DNA of 45,383 bases from Anaerolineales bacterium (GCA_016927315.1 JAFGMV010000043.1:1-45383); one strand, 5' to 3'; shown: positions 1 through 8,168, numbered from the stretch's first letter. Numbers and translations: made by a program. The notes: generated from the sequence alone by a model not told the origin.

Positions 1-2
1 AA

Positions 3-146
3 GGAGTCCGTATCTGTTACGGAAAAGATCCGGCTTATTGGAAAACATATCCTTTTTTCGGGCGGACGAAAGTCACCTGGACTGCTTTTGCCGGCATCGG
101 GCTCGTTTTTCTGCTTTGCTCTCCATTTCAGCTGTCTCCCTGGTGA
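3..146 (+). CDS. C-terminal end of an unknown, probably membrane, protein (partial)
   Basis: The reading frame is open from the left edge of the window and stops at TGA 144-146, giving 47 residues. It starts with a polar, aromatic-rich stretch and ends in a hydrophobic segment (AFAGIGLVFLLC) followed by a short tail, which would suit a last transmembrane helix. I do not recognise a family. Two other frames are also open across most of this stretch, so the choice rests only on the plausible membrane-type composition. The start lies outside the window. Confidence 0.3.
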   Translation, partial: GVRICYGKDPAYWKTYPFFGRTKVTWTAFAGIGLVFLLCSPFQLSPW

Positions 147-210
147 TGCACCAACGCGTCATTTTCTCACTCATCCTGCCCCTACACTGACAGGCACCCA
201 TTTAATACCA

Positions 211-396
211 CCGTGAAAACTTGTAACTACTCAGGCATGGTCTGATAATCGCCAAATATGGCAAAATTACTAAGAATCTGAAAATGTTTTCCATAAGTAC
301 GTCCAGCACATATAACATTTTGTCGAGGATTTAGTCCTTTTTGCCACATATAGCGGTTTTCACCAAAATAGGCTGAGTAGTTACAAAAAATCACTG
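211..396. repeat. Imperfect palindromic, MITE-like element
   Basis: A 13-bp perfect inverted repeat (TGTAACTACTCAG at 222-234, its complement at 373-385) bounds a segment of about 160 bp. The similarity continues inward: when the right arm is reverse-complemented, blocks such as GGCAAAA, ACTAA and AAAATGTT line up with the left arm in the same order, so each arm is about 75 bp of imperfect palindrome. The outer bases read GTAAC, reminiscent of IS66-type ends, which start GTAA. I see no clean 8-bp target duplication. A 65-codon minus-strand frame inside is probably not a gene. It could be a non-autonomous transposon remnant or a large intergenic hairpin. Confidence 0.55.
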
Positions 397-555
397 AAAA
401 GATTTCGCCGGAGCAGCGTCCCAAAGAGTAAACCTGCCCGAAAGAGGACCAGACAGAAAACCTTCGGGAAATTCAAAGCCCGGTCAATCCAATTATCCCG
501 TAGTCAACAAGCCTGCGCCGAACTGTGCACCGGGGTTTGTCCCGCGGTTTGTCCC

Positions 556-584
556 TTGCCCAATACTCATCTTCCCCTTAGAAT
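556..584 (+). promoter_or_regulatory. Candidate mutS promoter (leaderless layout)
   Basis: TTGCCC (556-561), a 17-nt spacer and TAGAAT (579-584). The -10 box ends only 6 nt before the mutS ATG and there is no Shine-Dalgarno sequence, so transcription would begin at or next to the start codon. Confidence 0.5.
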
Positions 585-590
585 CAACTT

Positions 591-3173
591 ATGGTCAACG
601 ATGTCTCCCCCGCCCGCAAACAATACCTTGAGATCAAGCGCAAACACCCCAGTGAAATCCTGTTCTTCCGATTGGGGGATTTCTACGAAACCTTCGACGA
701 GGATGCCGAAATAGTCGCCCATGAACTGGACATTGTGCTGACCTCACGCCCGATCGGCAAGGGAGTCCGCACCCCACTGGCAGGCATCCCGTATCATGCC
801 CTGGAGAATTATCTCTCGCGTCTGATCGAAAAAGGTTACCATGTGGCTATTTGCGAGCAGGTTGGCGACCAACCCATCAAAGGGATCTTTCCCCGGGAAG
901 TTGTTCGAGTGGTAACCCCCGGCACGATCGTCGAGCCCGGTTTGCTTCCCGGAGACGCCAACAACTACCTGGCAGCCGCAGTCGCATCCGAAGAACTGGC
1001 CGGGGTAGCCTACGTCGATATCACGACCGGTGAATTTGCCGCTACCGAGCTTCCCATTGAAGGACTGCGCGCCGAACTGGTACGCCTGCACCCGGCCGAG
1101 ACCATCCATCCGGACAATCAGTCTTTCGACAACAATCTACCCGGGCACATGACCGTGATACCCGCCTGGCGCTTCGAGGCGGGCCGCTGTGAAGATGCAT
1201 TGCTGACCCATTTCCAGTCAGCTACCCTGTCCGGGTTTGGATTAAGGGGCAGCAGCCTGGCCATTCGGGCATCCGGGGCGATCATACAATACCTGAAGGA
1301 TACCGAACCTGGGGCGCTCCAACTGCTCACCAGCCTGCATACCTACAGCATCCATGAATTCATGGCCCTCGACGCGGCCTCCCGCCGCAACCTGGAATTG
1401 ACCGAAACCCTGCGGTCCAATACCAATCGCAGCGATACACGTGGTTCGCTGCTCGGTATCCTCGACCATACCGTCACCCCAATGGGGAAACGTCTGATGC
1501 GGCAGTGGGTCAGCCAGCCGCTGCTCGAAGTGCAAAAAATCACCCGGCGACAGGACGGGGTCTGCTTCTTCTTTGAACGCAGCCTGGACCGGGCGGAAGT
1601 ACGCGGCACCCTCAAACCGCTGGCGGACCTGGAGCGCCTCAGCAACCGTATTGCCGCAGCCCATGCCCAACCCAGGGACCTGGTCTCCCTGCGGGATACG
1701 CTGGAAAAAATACCGGACATCCTGGAAATCATGAACGGGCTGGGGGAAGAGGCCGCCCGGAATCTGCCGCTCGACCTGCTGGACCCCTGTACAAGGGAAC
1801 TCGAACTGATCCAAACCGCAATCGCCGAAGATACACCGGCCACACTGCAAAACACCGGGGTCATCCGATACGGTTATTCCCAGGAGTTGGACGGGGTGCT
1901 GGAGGCATCCAACCACGCCCGGGAATGGATCAATAACCTCGAAGCGCTCGAGCGGAAGCGCACCGGGATAAAGACCCTCAAAGTCGGCTATAACAAGGTT
2001 TTTGGATATTACATCGAGATATCGAAAGGTCAGGCAGACAACGCCCCCTCAGAATACATCCGAAAACAGACCCTGGTCAATGGGGAGCGGTTTATCACTC
2101 CCGAGATGAAAGAGTTCGAAACCCTGGTCTTGAATGCCGACGAGCAGGTCCACGAGATCGAAACCCGCCTGTTCAGGGAACTGTGCGCCACCCTGACCAG
2201 ATCATCACGAAAATTATTGAAGACCGCCCGCGGCCTGGCCGAACTGGACGTACTGGCCTCCCTGGCAGAGGCGGCTGCCTTGGGCAACTACACCCGGCCA
2301 GAGGTCCTGGACGACCAGACTCTGGACATCACCGAAGGCCGCCACCCGGTAGTGGAACAGACTGTCAACAGCACGACTGTCTCGGGGCGGTACGTTCCGA
2401 ATGATATCGTTTTCGAAAAAGGTGAATTGATACGCGTCATCACCGGCCCGAACATGTCCGGTAAATCGACTTATCTGCGCCAGGCCGCTCTGATCGTACT
2501 GCTGGCTCAGATGGGATCCTATGTCCCGGCCAAATCAGCCAGGATTGGCGTGGTCGACCGCATCTTCACCCGCATCGGCGCACAGGACGAGATCCACGCC
2601 GGGCAGTCAACCTTTATGGTGGAGATGGTCGAAGCGGCCAATATCCTGCACAACGCCACCCCCCGCTCCCTGCTGATCCTGGACGAGATCGGTCGCGGCA
2701 CCAGCACCTACGATGGAGTCTCAATCGCCTGGGCGATGATCGAACATATCCATAACCACCCTCACCTGCGTTCCAAAACCCTGTTTGCCACCCATTATCA
2801 TGAACTGACCCAACTGGCCGAACTACTTCCCGGTGTGCGTAACTATAATGTAGCCGTTACCGAAGCTGACAATAAGGTCGTCTTCCTGCACAAAATCGTA
2901 CCCGGCGGCGCCGACCGGTCTTACGGCATCCATGTCGCCCAGCTGGCTGGGCTGCCCAAGCCGGTCATCCAGAGATCGAATGAGATCATGGCAGAGCTTG
3001 AAAAGAGTTCGGGGAAAGCCGTCAAGATCAATCCGCAGTCAGCCCAGCAGGCGGCCTTATTCCCGGAAACAAACCCATTGATTGATGAGCTCGAAGAACT
3101 GGATATCAACGAATTATCCCCCATTGAAGCATTGAACAAGCTATTCGAGTGGCAGAAAAAATTTCTGAACTAG
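591..3173 (+). CDS. mutS: DNA mismatch repair protein MutS
   Basis: An 860-residue MutS of normal bacterial length. It recognises mispairs and small loops and, with MutL, starts strand removal in the cytoplasm. The mismatch-binding Phe-x-Glu motif is in GDFYETF near residue 30. The connector and lever/clamp domains fill the middle. The ATPase Walker A is GPNMSGKST at 619-627, followed by Walker B LLILDEIGRGTSTYDG and the FATHYHEL switch. The C-terminus ends in a short helical region as in MutS1 rather than MutS2 (no Smr domain). The ATG at 591 fits the usual N-terminus. It has no ribosome-binding site but sits just after a -10 box. No mutL is in the window. It converges with hppA. Confidence 0.98.
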   Translation: MVNDVSPARKQYLEIKRKHPSEILFFRLGDFYETFDEDAEIVAHELDIVLTSRPIGKGVRTPLAGIPYHALENYLSRLIEKGYHVAICEQVGDQPIKGIFPREVVRVVTPGTIVEPGLLPGDANNYLAAAVASEELAGVAYVDITTGEFAATELPIEGLRAELVRLHPAETIHPDNQSFDNNLPGHMTVIPAWRFEAGRCEDALLTHFQSATLSGFGLRGSSLAIRASGAIIQYLKDTEPGALQLLTSLHTYSIHEFMALDAASRRNLELTETLRSNTNRSDTRGSLLGILDHTVTPMGKRLMRQWVSQPLLEVQKITRRQDGVCFFFERSLDRAEVRGTLKPLADLERLSNRIAAAHAQPRDLVSLRDTLEKIPDILEIMNGLGEEAARNLPLDLLDPCTRELELIQTAIAEDTPATLQNTGVIRYGYSQELDGVLEASNHAREWINNLEALERKRTGIKTLKVGYNKVFGYYIEISKGQADNAPSEYIRKQTLVNGERFITPEMKEFETLVLNADEQVHEIETRLFRELCATLTRSSRKLLKTARGLAELDVLASLAEAAALGNYTRPEVLDDQTLDITEGRHPVVEQTVNSTTVSGRYVPNDIVFEKGELIRVITGPNMSGKSTYLRQAALIVLLAQMGSYVPAKSARIGVVDRIFTRIGAQDEIHAGQSTFMVEMVEAANILHNATPRSLLILDEIGRGTSTYDGVSIAWAMIEHIHNHPHLRSKTLFATHYHELTQLAELLPGVRNYNVAVTEADNKVVFLHKIVPGGADRSYGIHVAQLAGLPKPVIQRSNEIMAELEKSSGKAVKINPQSAQQAALFPETNPLIDELEELDINELSPIEALNKLFEWQKKFLN

Positions 3174-3205
3174 CCTATCGTCCAAGTTTCAACACGCGTA
3201 GAACC

Positions 3206-3243
3206 AAAAACAGGCAAGCGTTATAAAAACGCCTGCCTGTTTC
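3206..3243. terminator. Bidirectional terminator between mutS and hppA
   Basis: A hairpin with stem ACAGGCAAGCGTT / AACGCCTGCCTGT (one A-C mismatch) is flanked by an A-run on the left and a short T-run on the right. It sits between two convergent genes and could serve both. Confidence 0.75.
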
Positions 3244-3263
3244 TCTATCGTTCAAATTTTCGT

Positions 3264-5615
3264 CTACTTCACTTCAGGAGCCTGGGCTTTCGAGCGCATA
3301 ATCGCCCAGGCCAGAGCAGCAAGCAACACCAGAATAACCACCCAAACACCGATAAGTTCGCCGCCTGTTGCTCCAGAGTACTTTACAACAACCGGAGCTA
3401 CAATCAGGGCTACCAGGTTGACAACCTTGATCATCGGATTGAGGGCTGGGCCGGCAGTGTCCTTGAAGGGATCACCAACGGTATCACCCACAACCGAAGC
3501 CTTGTGGCGTTCAGAACCCTTCCCGGTATTTTCTTTCGGGTTTTTAGGCTCGTCTTCGATCAATTTTTTGGCATTATCCCAGGCGCCGCCGGCGTTGTTC
3601 ATATAAACAGCCAGCAATTGACCTGAAACAATGATACCGGCCAGGAAACCGCCCAGGGCCTCTACCTGTAAAGTTAATCCAACCACAATCGGGGTCAGAA
3701 TGCCAAGCAGTGCCAGGGAAACCAGTTCTTTCTGGGCAGCAGTTGTAGAGATGGAAACGGCTTTCTTGTAATCCGGCTTTACTTTTCCTTCCAAAACACC
3801 AGCTTTGAACTGTCGGCGGGCTTCTTCCACGATCAAGGCAGCCGCACGGCTGACAGCCTGGACTGCAAAGGATGAGAACAACCAGGGCAATGCACCACCG
3901 AGCAGCATACCAACAAAGACCTGAGGAATATCCACGCGAATGCCGACCGATTGGATCTGTTCAGCCAGTGGAACCCCGAGAACTTCTTGTGCCCGGCTGG
4001 TATCAATCATGTAAGAAGCAAAAAGTGAGACAGCTGCGATTACAGCAGAACCGATGGCAACGCCCTTTGTAATGGCTTTGGTGGTATTCCCAACAGCATC
4101 CAGGTCGGCCATGATCTGCCGGGCAGCCTTGGTCTCTTTGTCATTCTGTCCAGACCAAGACATTTCGCCGATCCCGTTGGCATTGTCAGCGATTGGACCA
4201 AACGAGTCCATGGCTACGTTATTGCCAGTCAGGGTCAACATGCCAATACCAGTCATGGCTACACCATACAACACAAATGTGGCCTGCTGTGCTGTGTTTA
4301 ATCCAGGGATGGTTCCAAAGATGAAAATGGAAGCCATAATGGTCAACGCAATCACAACAACAGCCCAGACAGAGGATTCATAACCAACTGAGATGCCTTG
4401 CAAGATCAGAGTCGCCGGGCCTGTATTGGCGGCTTTCTTAATCTCTTGAACAGGGCTCTTATGTGTACTGGTGAAGTATTCAGTCATACGATCAATCAAG
4501 ATTGCCAATATCACACCCACGGCAACAGCCAGCGGTGTACGCCACCAGCCGCCCCACTTCGCCATTTCACTACCACGCAGGTAAAAGAAACCAGCGACGA
4601 AGAACAGACCAGCAGAAATAGCGGCAGATGTCATAAAACTGCCAAAAATAGCGTTCAAAGCATCTTCGCCAGAGCCACTTTCGCCGCCCTTGACTGTATA
4701 TGTACTAACGATCGAGGAAAGTACACCAATCCCGCGTACAATAAGCGGGAAAATAATCCATTGGAGCATACCACCGGTGATGTGATATAGCGCCAATGCC
4801 AGGATCAAGCCTGAAACGATCGTGACTTCGTAAGATTCGAAGATATCTGCAGCCATACCGGCACAGTCACCGACGTTATCACCAACCAGGTCGGCGATAA
4901 CGGCCGGGTTGCGGGGATCATCTTCGGGAATACCCGCTTCAACCTTACCAACCAGATCGGCGCCTACATCAGCAGCTTTGGTGAAGATACCGCCGCCAAC
5001 ACGCATGAAGAGCGCCAACAAAGTGCCGCCAAAACCGAAACCCAGCAGGGCGTCCGGAGCTGCAATGCCAAGAGCAATAAAGATCGCTGTACCACCGAGC
5101 AAGCCAAGACCATCGGTCAACATTCCAGTAATGGTGCCTGCGCGATAGGCAATTTTCAGCGCTTCGCCAAAAGATCTGCGAGCGGCAGACGCTACGCGCA
5201 CATTGGCTTCAACCGCCATGCGCATACCAATCTGACCAACTGTCAAAGAGAAACCTGCTCCAAGCACAAAGGCAATTGCGCGCGCCAAGCCAATGACCAG
5301 ACGGACCTGTGCTTCTCCCATCGTGGAGAAACGTTCTACCGCCTCTGGCGTTGGCGGGACAATGTATACTGAAAAAAACAGCGCCACTGTCATAACGAAT
5401 ATGAGCGGCAGAATCGATTTCAATTGCTGCCAAAGGTAAGCATCCGCTCCATCTTTTATCCAGCCCCAGACCTCTTTCATCTTGTCGGAGCCTTTGTCTT
5501 CACGCAAGATTTGACTGCGCAGGAAGACCGCGTAGGCCAGCCCAAGGATCGCAACACCCAGGACAGCCCAGATTGCGGCCGCTTCGAAAATAGTAAGACC
5601 GTGCATTTGGTACAT
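3264..5615 (-). CDS. hppA: Membrane-bound proton-pumping pyrophosphatase (K+-independent type)
   Basis: A 783-residue integral membrane protein with about 16 helices. It couples pyrophosphate hydrolysis to ion export across the cytoplasmic membrane. Family signatures are the acidic substrate loop DVGADLVGKVE and VGDNVGDCAGMAADIFESYEV, the second site GQNDKETKAARQ and the third GDTVGDPFKDTAGPALNP. At the position that separates K+-dependent from K+-independent enzymes (GNTTAA versus GNTTKA) it reads GNTTKA, which points to the K+-independent H+ pump. The frame is open 19 codons further upstream, but GGGAGG lies 7 nt before the ATG at 5615, so this start is chosen. A consensus-like promoter and a leader hairpin lie upstream. 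Confidence 0.97.
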   Translation of the reverse strand: MYQMHGLTIFEAAAIWAVLGVAILGLAYAVFLRSQILREDKGSDKMKEVWGWIKDGADAYLWQQLKSILPLIFVMTVALFFSVYIVPPTPEAVERFSTMGEAQVRLVIGLARAIAFVLGAGFSLTVGQIGMRMAVEANVRVASAARRSFGEALKIAYRAGTITGMLTDGLGLLGGTAIFIALGIAAPDALLGFGFGGTLLALFMRVGGGIFTKAADVGADLVGKVEAGIPEDDPRNPAVIADLVGDNVGDCAGMAADIFESYEVTIVSGLILALALYHITGGMLQWIIFPLIVRGIGVLSSIVSTYTVKGGESGSGEDALNAIFGSFMTSAAISAGLFFVAGFFYLRGSEMAKWGGWWRTPLAVAVGVILAILIDRMTEYFTSTHKSPVQEIKKAANTGPATLILQGISVGYESSVWAVVVIALTIMASIFIFGTIPGLNTAQQATFVLYGVAMTGIGMLTLTGNNVAMDSFGPIADNANGIGEMSWSGQNDKETKAARQIMADLDAVGNTTKAITKGVAIGSAVIAAVSLFASYMIDTSRAQEVLGVPLAEQIQSVGIRVDIPQVFVGMLLGGALPWLFSSFAVQAVSRAAALIVEEARRQFKAGVLEGKVKPDYKKAVSISTTAAQKELVSLALLGILTPIVVGLTLQVEALGGFLAGIIVSGQLLAVYMNNAGGAWDNAKKLIEDEPKNPKENTGKGSERHKASVVGDTVGDPFKDTAGPALNPMIKVVNLVALIVAPVVVKYSGATGGELIGVWVVILVLLAALAWAIMRSKAQAPEVK

Positions 5616-5643
5616 AAGGTAATCCTCCCGCGGATTATAATAA

Positions 5644-5662
5644 TTTTGGGCATTACCCAAAA
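5644..5662. other. Perfect inverted repeat in the hppA leader
   Basis: TTTTGGG-5 nt-CCCAAAA lies between the predicted hppA transcription start (about 5674) and the hppA ribosome-binding site. It could be an RNA hairpin that affects translation or stability, or an operator. A TATAAT-like string on the minus strand sits just downstream of it. Confidence 0.4.
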
Positions 5663-5680
5663 AAGATTGCAAACCTGCAA

Positions 5681-5709
5681 ATTGTACAGTTTGTATACAG
5701 ATGTGTCAA
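5681..5709 (-). promoter_or_regulatory. hppA promoter
   Basis: Read on the minus strand: TTGACA (5709-5704), 17 nt, TACAAT (5686-5681). The -35 box is perfect. Predicted start is near 5674, giving a leader of about 58 nt. Confidence 0.65.
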
Positions 5710-5777
5710 GCGAGCAAGTTAACGAATGTGGGTGTCAAATGTCAGTCTTAGAAAAACAGTGTCTTGAAAAAAAACGG

Positions 5778-5806
5778 TTGACAACCCGGCTGTATTTTGA
5801 TAATAT
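5778..5806 (+). promoter_or_regulatory. Promoter of the A-type Fe-S carrier gene
   Basis: TTGACA (5778-5783), 17-nt spacer, TAATAT (5801-5806), about 48 nt before the gene start. It diverges from the hppA promoter about 70 bp away. Confidence 0.75.
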
Positions 5807-5854
5807 CACTCCAAATTTGACCGAACCACCCAGCAACCGAAGAGGTAAGCACCA

Positions 5855-6211
5855 ATGTTTGAAAAGGTAGATAGCCAAACCATCAGTATTACTCCGGCAG
5901 CCGCTGAGGCAGTCCGAAATGTCTTAACCCAGCGCAACCTGGAAGGTTACGCCCTGCGTATCTACATCGCAGGCAACGGCTGCAAGGGTCCACAGTTTGG
6001 GATGGCGCTCGATAACAATATCAAGGATACCGATTTGACCATCGAAAGCAACGGAATCAGCGTTGTCATTGATGATATTACAATCAATTACCTGAAAGAC
6101 GCCAGCATTGATTATATTAACGATCCACAGTACGGCGCCGGGTTCATTGTCAACAGTCCACACAACCAGGCGGCCGGAGGCTGTTCCTGCGACAGCGGCT
6201 GTTCCTGTTAA
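5855..6211 (+). CDS. A-type iron-sulfur carrier (HesB/IscA-like) with a doubled CxC tail
   Basis: A 118-residue protein of the HesB/IscA/ErpA fold, which passes Fe-S clusters or iron to client proteins in the cytoplasm. The first ligand is Cys43 in GNGCKGPQFG. The usual C-terminal CxC is present but followed by a second one: Cys110, 112, 116 and 118 in GGCSCDSGCSC. The canonical ending is CGCG followed by Ser-Phe, which is missing here. An AGAGG-like ribosome site precedes the ATG. The gene is monocistronic, with a strong promoter before it and a terminator after it. No isc or suf genes are nearby. The family call is solid; the exact subgroup is not. Confidence 0.85.
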   Translation: MFEKVDSQTISITPAAAEAVRNVLTQRNLEGYALRIYIAGNGCKGPQFGMALDNNIKDTDLTIESNGISVVIDDITINYLKDASIDYINDPQYGAGFIVNSPHNQAAGGCSCDSGCSC

Positions 6212-6236
6212 GGAAAAATGTGGTAAACCATGAAAA

Positions 6237-6262
6237 GAGCTGGATACCCGGCTTTTTTTATT
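6237..6262 (+). terminator. Terminator after the A-type carrier gene
   Basis: A short stem AGCTGG / CCGGCT (one G-U pair) with loop ATAC is followed by TTTTTTTATTTT. It ends right at the stop of the convergent SH3 gene. Confidence 0.75.
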
Positions 6263-6886
6263 TTAACGCCCGCGTAAGAATGAAATCAATGCCCCCAGCC
6301 CCCCAATAAACCCCAGGATAAAGATTACCAATCCCATTGGAACCCCGCCCCCCGGGGCAGCTGTCTCGCCGGAGAAAGAAGGTATTTCCAAAGCGGGAGG
6401 CGGCGTAAAGGTCGGCAGGCGGGTTGGCGTCTGCTGGCCGATAAAAACAGCCTCCAGGGTCGGATCGATGGTCGGGGTCGAATACGGTGTTGGGGTTGGC
6501 GGAGCGGGAATCCTCTCCAGCCGGCCGGGCGATAGGGAGATCCAGGGAGCGTACACCCAGGCCACGCTGCCAGGAACACCCGGGTACATGATCTGAATCC
6601 AGTCATCCGATTCGACCGATCTACCCAGAGCAGGAGCAGATTCTCCCGGCAGCAGCACCCCGATTGGCGGGTAAATATAGGTGCTCGGACCGGCATACAC
6701 CTTAATCACCCCCAGATTCTGGTAAACGGTTGCAACCGGCCCGGAGGGGGTTCCGGTTACAGTCGGCACAGAACCCGTAGGCTGCTGCGCAAAGACAGGA
6801 TACTTCGAGGCAGGGTAGAAAAGAAGCAGGAATAAAATACCCAAGAACAAAATCGCCAGACCTGATACTTTTGCTCTGAGATTCAT
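6263..6886 (-). CDS. SH3-like domain surface protein, anchored at both ends (paralogue 1)
   Basis: A 207-residue protein with four parts. An N-terminal hydrophobic signal/anchor comes first (AILFLGILFLLLFY). A bacterial SH3-like segment follows at about 50-115 (VYQNLGVIKVYAGPSTYIYP, then DDWIQIMY and VAWVYAPWISL). Next is a Thr/Pro-rich stretch (PAPPTPTPYSTPT and TRLPTFTPPPALEIPSF). A C-terminal membrane helix ending in basic residues closes it. Such SH3b domains usually bind cell-wall or surface polymers. The function is not known. The ATG at 6886 is preferred because GAAAG lies just before it and the upstream paralogue stops 7 nt earlier; an ATG at 6907 would overlap. It forms a two-gene operon with the next entry. 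Confidence 0.75.
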   Translation of the reverse strand: MNLRAKVSGLAILFLGILFLLLFYPASKYPVFAQQPTGSVPTVTGTPSGPVATVYQNLGVIKVYAGPSTYIYPPIGVLLPGESAPALGRSVESDDWIQIMYPGVPGSVAWVYAPWISLSPGRLERIPAPPTPTPYSTPTIDPTLEAVFIGQQTPTRLPTFTPPPALEIPSFSGETAAPGGGVPMGLVIFILGFIGGLGALISFLRGR

Positions 6887-6893
6887 ACTTTCG

Positions 6894-7502
6894 TTAACGG
6901 CGTACAAAGAGAGATATTAAGAACCCTATTAAACCAATGCTCGCCAGGCCGGCAATGATCACGGCGCTTGGGATGGGGAAAGAGATTTTCTCGATTTCGG
7001 CCGGGAAGCTCGGAATTTCCAGTGCAGGCGCAGGGGTAAAGGTCGGCATCCGGGTAACGGTCGGCTCGATCACGAATTCAGCCACCAGAGTCGGGTCGAA
7101 AGTGGCCGTCGCCAGAGGCGTGGCTGTGGGAGGCGGTTCCACTACATTCAGAAAACTGGTTGGCACTGAGATCAAAGAAGTATGAACCCAGCCCAGGCCG
7201 TTGGGCGCCTCAGGGAAAACGATCTGCACCCAATCTTGTCCCGGAGAAACTCCCACAGCCTGCAAAACATCACCTGGCTGGCGATGGCCAATCACATCAT
7301 AAAGGACAGTACTCGGGCCCGAACGCACGTTGATTTCTGCATCATAAATGACTGTGACATAGACTTCAGAACCTGGCTGCGGGGTGGAACCCTCCTGCGG
7401 GTTTTCCAGGCCCAAAACACCGTCCTGGTGCAAAAAAAACAACCCGGCCAAGCCAGGCAAAATCACGAGCCAGGTTATCAGCTTAATTCTGGAAAAAAAC
7501 AT
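6894..7502 (-). CDS. SH3-like domain surface protein (paralogue 2)
   Basis: A 202-residue paralogue of its downstream neighbour with the same layout. It has an N-terminal signal anchor (LITWLVILPGLAGLFFL) and an SH3-like domain at about 48-112 (INVRSGPSTVLYDVIG, DWVQIVF, GLGWVHTSLI). A Thr/Pro linker follows, then a C-terminal helix (SAVIIAGLASIGLIGFLISLF) and a basic end. Both proteins carry nearly the same strip before the last helix: TRMPTFTPAPALEIPSF here and TRLPTFTPPPALEIPSF in the other. NVRSGPST is the typical SH3_3 signature. The pair looks like a tandem duplication. It diverges from the zinc-ribbon gene, with about 55 bp between the starts. Confidence 0.75.
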   Translation of the reverse strand: MFFSRIKLITWLVILPGLAGLFFLHQDGVLGLENPQEGSTPQPGSEVYVTVIYDAEINVRSGPSTVLYDVIGHRQPGDVLQAVGVSPGQDWVQIVFPEAPNGLGWVHTSLISVPTSFLNVVEPPPTATPLATATFDPTLVAEFVIEPTVTRMPTFTPAPALEIPSFPAEIEKISFPIPSAVIIAGLASIGLIGFLISLFVRR

Positions 7503-7544
7503 ATCAAAACCATCTTCTCAAAGTAAAAAAAACACAAAGCCGAT

Positions 7545-7550
7545 TATAAT
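7545..7550 (+). promoter_or_regulatory. -10 box of the zinc-ribbon gene; overlaps a minus-strand TATAAT
   Basis: TATAAT ends 7 nt before the ATG at 7558, consistent with a leaderless transcript. No good -35 box is visible. The string ATTATAAT also gives TATAAT on the minus strand (7548-7543), so the divergent SH3 operon may share this site. Confidence 0.35.
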
Positions 7551-7557
7551 GCATAAT

Positions 7558-8145
7558 ATGGAACGACGTGTCTTTCATGGAAATATTACCCCTGCGGATA
7601 TTGCTCAGGCGCTGCTGGCAGAATTCAACCAGTCAAATTTGCGCGCCCAGGCTTTCGGCGAAAGCGACAATATGGTTGTCCAGATTGGCTCTCGACCAGG
7701 AGCAAGGTCTGGAGGCCAGACCGCCATGACCGTATCCATCCAGAAAGTCGCTGACGGGATAATGGTCCAACTTGGAAGCCAGGCCTGGTTGGGCGTTGCG
7801 GCCAGCCTGGGGCAGACAGCCATCTCCGTATTTCGAAATCCGGTCAACCTGTTAGGAAGACTGGATGACCTTGCCCAGGATATCGAAAGCCTGCAGATGA
7901 CGGACTCCATTTGGAAAGTCGTTGACCGCAGTGCGCTGGCTGCCGGGGCCGGTATGGAACTGTCTGAGCGGCTGTCACGTGTTATGTGCCCTTATTGCGA
8001 CACGGCCAACCCCATCGGCGAACCGCACTGTATTGCCTGCGGCGCCCCCCTGGGGAAAACCCAGCCAAGAACATGCGCTACCTGTGGCTTTATCTTACTC
8101 CACGGCGAAGTCATTTGTCCTGACTGCAAAAATAAAATATCCTGA
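7558..8145 (+). CDS. Protein of unknown function with two C-terminal zinc ribbons
   Basis: A 195-residue soluble protein. The first 140 residues form a domain I do not recognise (it begins MERRVFHGNITPADIAQALL). Two treble-clef or zinc-ribbon Cys pairs follow: CPYC with CIAC, and CATC with CPDC. Such ribbons often mediate protein contacts. There are no membrane segments. An ATG three codons upstream (7549) overlaps the -10 box, so 7558 is chosen. It lies just before the FHA genes but has a separate promoter between them. The product is hypothetical; only the ribbons are certain. Confidence 0.75.
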   Translation: MERRVFHGNITPADIAQALLAEFNQSNLRAQAFGESDNMVVQIGSRPGARSGGQTAMTVSIQKVADGIMVQLGSQAWLGVAASLGQTAISVFRNPVNLLGRLDDLAQDIESLQMTDSIWKVVDRSALAAGAGMELSERLSRVMCPYCDTANPIGEPHCIACGAPLGKTQPRTCATCGFILLHGEVICPDCKNKIS

Positions 8146-8168
8146 CACCGGATAGGAAAACAGGTTGG

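Noticed and set aside
227-424. 65-codon minus-strand frame upstream of mutS
   Set aside because: It lies within the palindromic element and has no start signal or recognisable sequence; its length is explained by chance.
1242-1916. Long minus-strand frame (224 codons) inside mutS
   Set aside because: Shadow of the GC-rich mutS coding frame; no start signal or homology.
5424-5870. 148-codon plus-strand frame across the hppA/A-type carrier intergenic region
   Set aside because: It runs over both divergent promoters and into the start of the Fe-S carrier gene; the sequence is not protein-like.
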